NCBI GenBank assembly: GCA_002431945.1
Contig: DJET01000084.1
Span: 817 to 7,716 of the forward strand
From: Ruminococcaceae bacterium UBA5891
GTDB lineage: Bacteria > Bacillota > Clostridia > Oscillospirales > Acutalibacteraceae
Reading direction: 5' to 3'
DNA: 6,900 bases
Shown here: piece after piece, positions 6,326 through 6,900 of the stretch
Numbering within the stretch: the stretch's first letter is position 1
Layout: each line of letters opens with the position of its first letter
Translations under genes and position numbers: made by a program
The notes under the pieces: generated by a model
What the model saw: the letters and a program-made list of their open reading frames with translations, nothing else
Databases searched by the model: none
Told to the model about the DNA's origin: nothing

Positions 6326-6354
6326 ATTATAGCACCATGCCGGAAATTTGTCAA
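6326..6354 (-). promoter_or_regulatory. Consensus SigA promoter of the Ile T-box unit
   Basis: TTGACA (6354-6349), a 17-base spacer and TATAAT (6331-6326), an exact match to both consensus hexamers, with start expected near A6319. The -35 box begins 7 bases past the stop of the small two-CxxC protein gene, with no terminator visible between. A perfect promoter suits a unit controlled mainly by termination rather than initiation. Confidence 0.92.
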
Positions 6355-6361
6355 CAGTTTT

Positions 6362-6553
6362 TTAAACAAAAAGCGTGCAGCCCTGTTTTTTAAAATATTC
6401 TATTTTTTCATATATAAGCTTTTCGGGCACCTTAAGCTCCTTTGCCAGACACTCTATGCACATAAACTCGCGGCTTCCGCGGTTTATAAATTTTTTATGC
6501 GCGCCTATATCGTTAAATGAAAGCTCTTTCCCGCAATGCATACAGCAGGTCAT
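6362..6553 (-). CDS. Small two-CxxC (zinc-ribbon-like) protein of unknown function
   Basis: A 63-residue protein with two CxxC knuckles: C4-M-H-C-G-K (the second cysteine is C7; C3 adjoins the motif) and C32-I-E-C35. This suggests a single structural zinc site. The second half (residues 36-58) is charged and probably helical, ending in KKQGCTLFV with another cysteine. There is no signal peptide or membrane segment. The ATG shares one base with the TAA of the alpha-galactosidase gene (TAATG), so translation is probably coupled. The pattern CGKEL...NRG...F.C..CLA......L..KI..F...GCTLF resembles short uncharacterised proteins I recall from Clostridia. No function is known to me. DNA/RNA binding or an adaptor role are possible but not supported beyond the cysteines. 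Confidence 0.8.
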   Translation of the reverse strand: MTCCMHCGKELSFNDIGAHKKFINRGSREFMCIECLAKELKVPEKLIYEKIEYFKKQGCTLFV

Positions 6554-6900
6554 TATTTATTCACCACTTTACAACGGTATACCAGACAGTCAAACGGCTT
6601 AATGCTATGTATAAACGTGCCGTTTTTAACCGTTACGGTCTCGTCTTCCCACACATTGTGCATACAAAGCGTTTTACCCGTGCTTTCGGGCAGACCGAAT
6701 TCGTCAAGATTTATTTTCACGGTTCCGTCTTCATCACTGAAATTGAAAAAGCCTACCGCTATATCGCCGTTTTCAAGATTACGCGCATATGCTTTAACAT
6801 TTTTGTTTCCAAACAGGGAAAGACTGAACACCTGCCTGCAGTCTTCGTCCTGATTTATTTTTATAAGCTCTTTATTAGTAAGAATTTTAAGTGTCTCGTC
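6553..6900 (-). CDS. GH27-type alpha-galactosidase, C-terminal part
   Basis: The last 115 codons of a gene whose 5' part lies beyond base 6900. The frame is open to the window edge. The visible region begins DETLKILTNKELIKINQDED, where LTNKE-I-INQD is the characteristic segment after the catalytic (beta/alpha)8 barrel in glycoside hydrolase family 27. It continues into the C-terminal beta-sandwich: VKAYARNLENGDIAVGFFNF, then NLDEFGLPES, and HNVWEDET, ending CLVYRCKVVNK. Family members release terminal alpha-linked galactose from melibiose, raffinose-type sugars or galactomannan. The catalytic aspartates are not in the window, so activity cannot be judged, and a related GH27 specificity is possible. 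It probably belongs to a separate transcription unit with the small CxxC gene and has no evident link to the branched-acid genes. Confidence 0.85.
   Translation of the reverse strand, partial: DETLKILTNKELIKINQDEDCRQVFSLSLFGNKNVKAYARNLENGDIAVGFFNFSDEDGTVKINLDEFGLPESTGKTLCMHNVWEDETVTVKNGTFIHSIKPFDCLVYRCKVVNK

Larger units (their letters stand above)
1094..6354 (-). repeat. Ancient tandem duplication of a promoter + T-box + XRE-cupin-synthetase unit
   Basis: The segments 3737-1094 and 6354-3753 have the same parts in the same order and almost the same length: TTGACAAATTTCC promoter, T-box leader, terminator and fused synthetase gene. Conserved islands run from the -35 box to the last codons, while leader stem I, the terminator stem and the HTH region have drifted. 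Similarity in the promoter as well as the protein points to duplication of the whole unit rather than separate acquisition of leaders. The copies are diverged enough to be old. Confidence 0.75.

Overview
The window looks like chromosome of an anaerobic low-GC Gram-positive bacterium of the class Clostridia, plausibly a gut or rumen member of the Ruminococcus/Oscillospira type. The basis is two T-box leader RNAs, consensus SigA promoters, strong AGGAGG-type ribosome binding sites, a ferredoxin-dependent 2-oxoacid oxidoreductase and an alpha-galactosidase. The genus is inference. Every supported gene is on the minus strand, so transcription runs from high to low coordinates.

Layout in transcription order: (1) 6900-6362, the C-terminal end of a GH27 alpha-galactosidase, overlapping by one base a small two-CxxC protein. 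(2) 6354-3753, a consensus promoter, a T-box leader whose specifier reads AUC (Ile), an intrinsic terminator, and a 755-residue protein with fused XRE-type HTH, cupin and acyl-CoA synthetase domains. (3) 3737-1094, a paralogous copy of the same arrangement: promoter, T-box leader with specifier GUA (Val), terminator and a 763-residue XRE-cupin-acyl-CoA synthetase. (4) 1066-1, a tightly packed continuation of the Val unit: a P-loop ATPase, a two-cluster ferredoxin, and the N-terminus of a 2-ketoisovalerate (VorB-type) ferredoxin oxidoreductase subunit that leaves the window.

Proposed joint function (inference from T-box specificity, enzyme families and gene order): the synthetases activate branched short-chain acids, isobutyrate for the Val copy and 2-methylbutyrate for the Ile copy. 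The ferredoxin oxidoreductase then carboxylates the acyl-CoA reductively to 2-ketoisovalerate or 2-keto-3-methylvalerate, which a transaminase converts to valine or isoleucine. This would be an amino-acid-starvation-induced route that salvages branched volatile fatty acids. Reductive carboxylation of such acids is long known physiologically in rumen bacteria. What is notable here is a compact locus with one T-box-controlled synthetase per amino acid, each carrying a built-in regulator-like HTH-cupin module.

No CRISPR array, tRNA, rRNA, insertion sequence or frameshifted gene was seen. The only gene-free stretches over 300 bases are the two promoter/T-box leaders (3386-3752 and 6021-6361).
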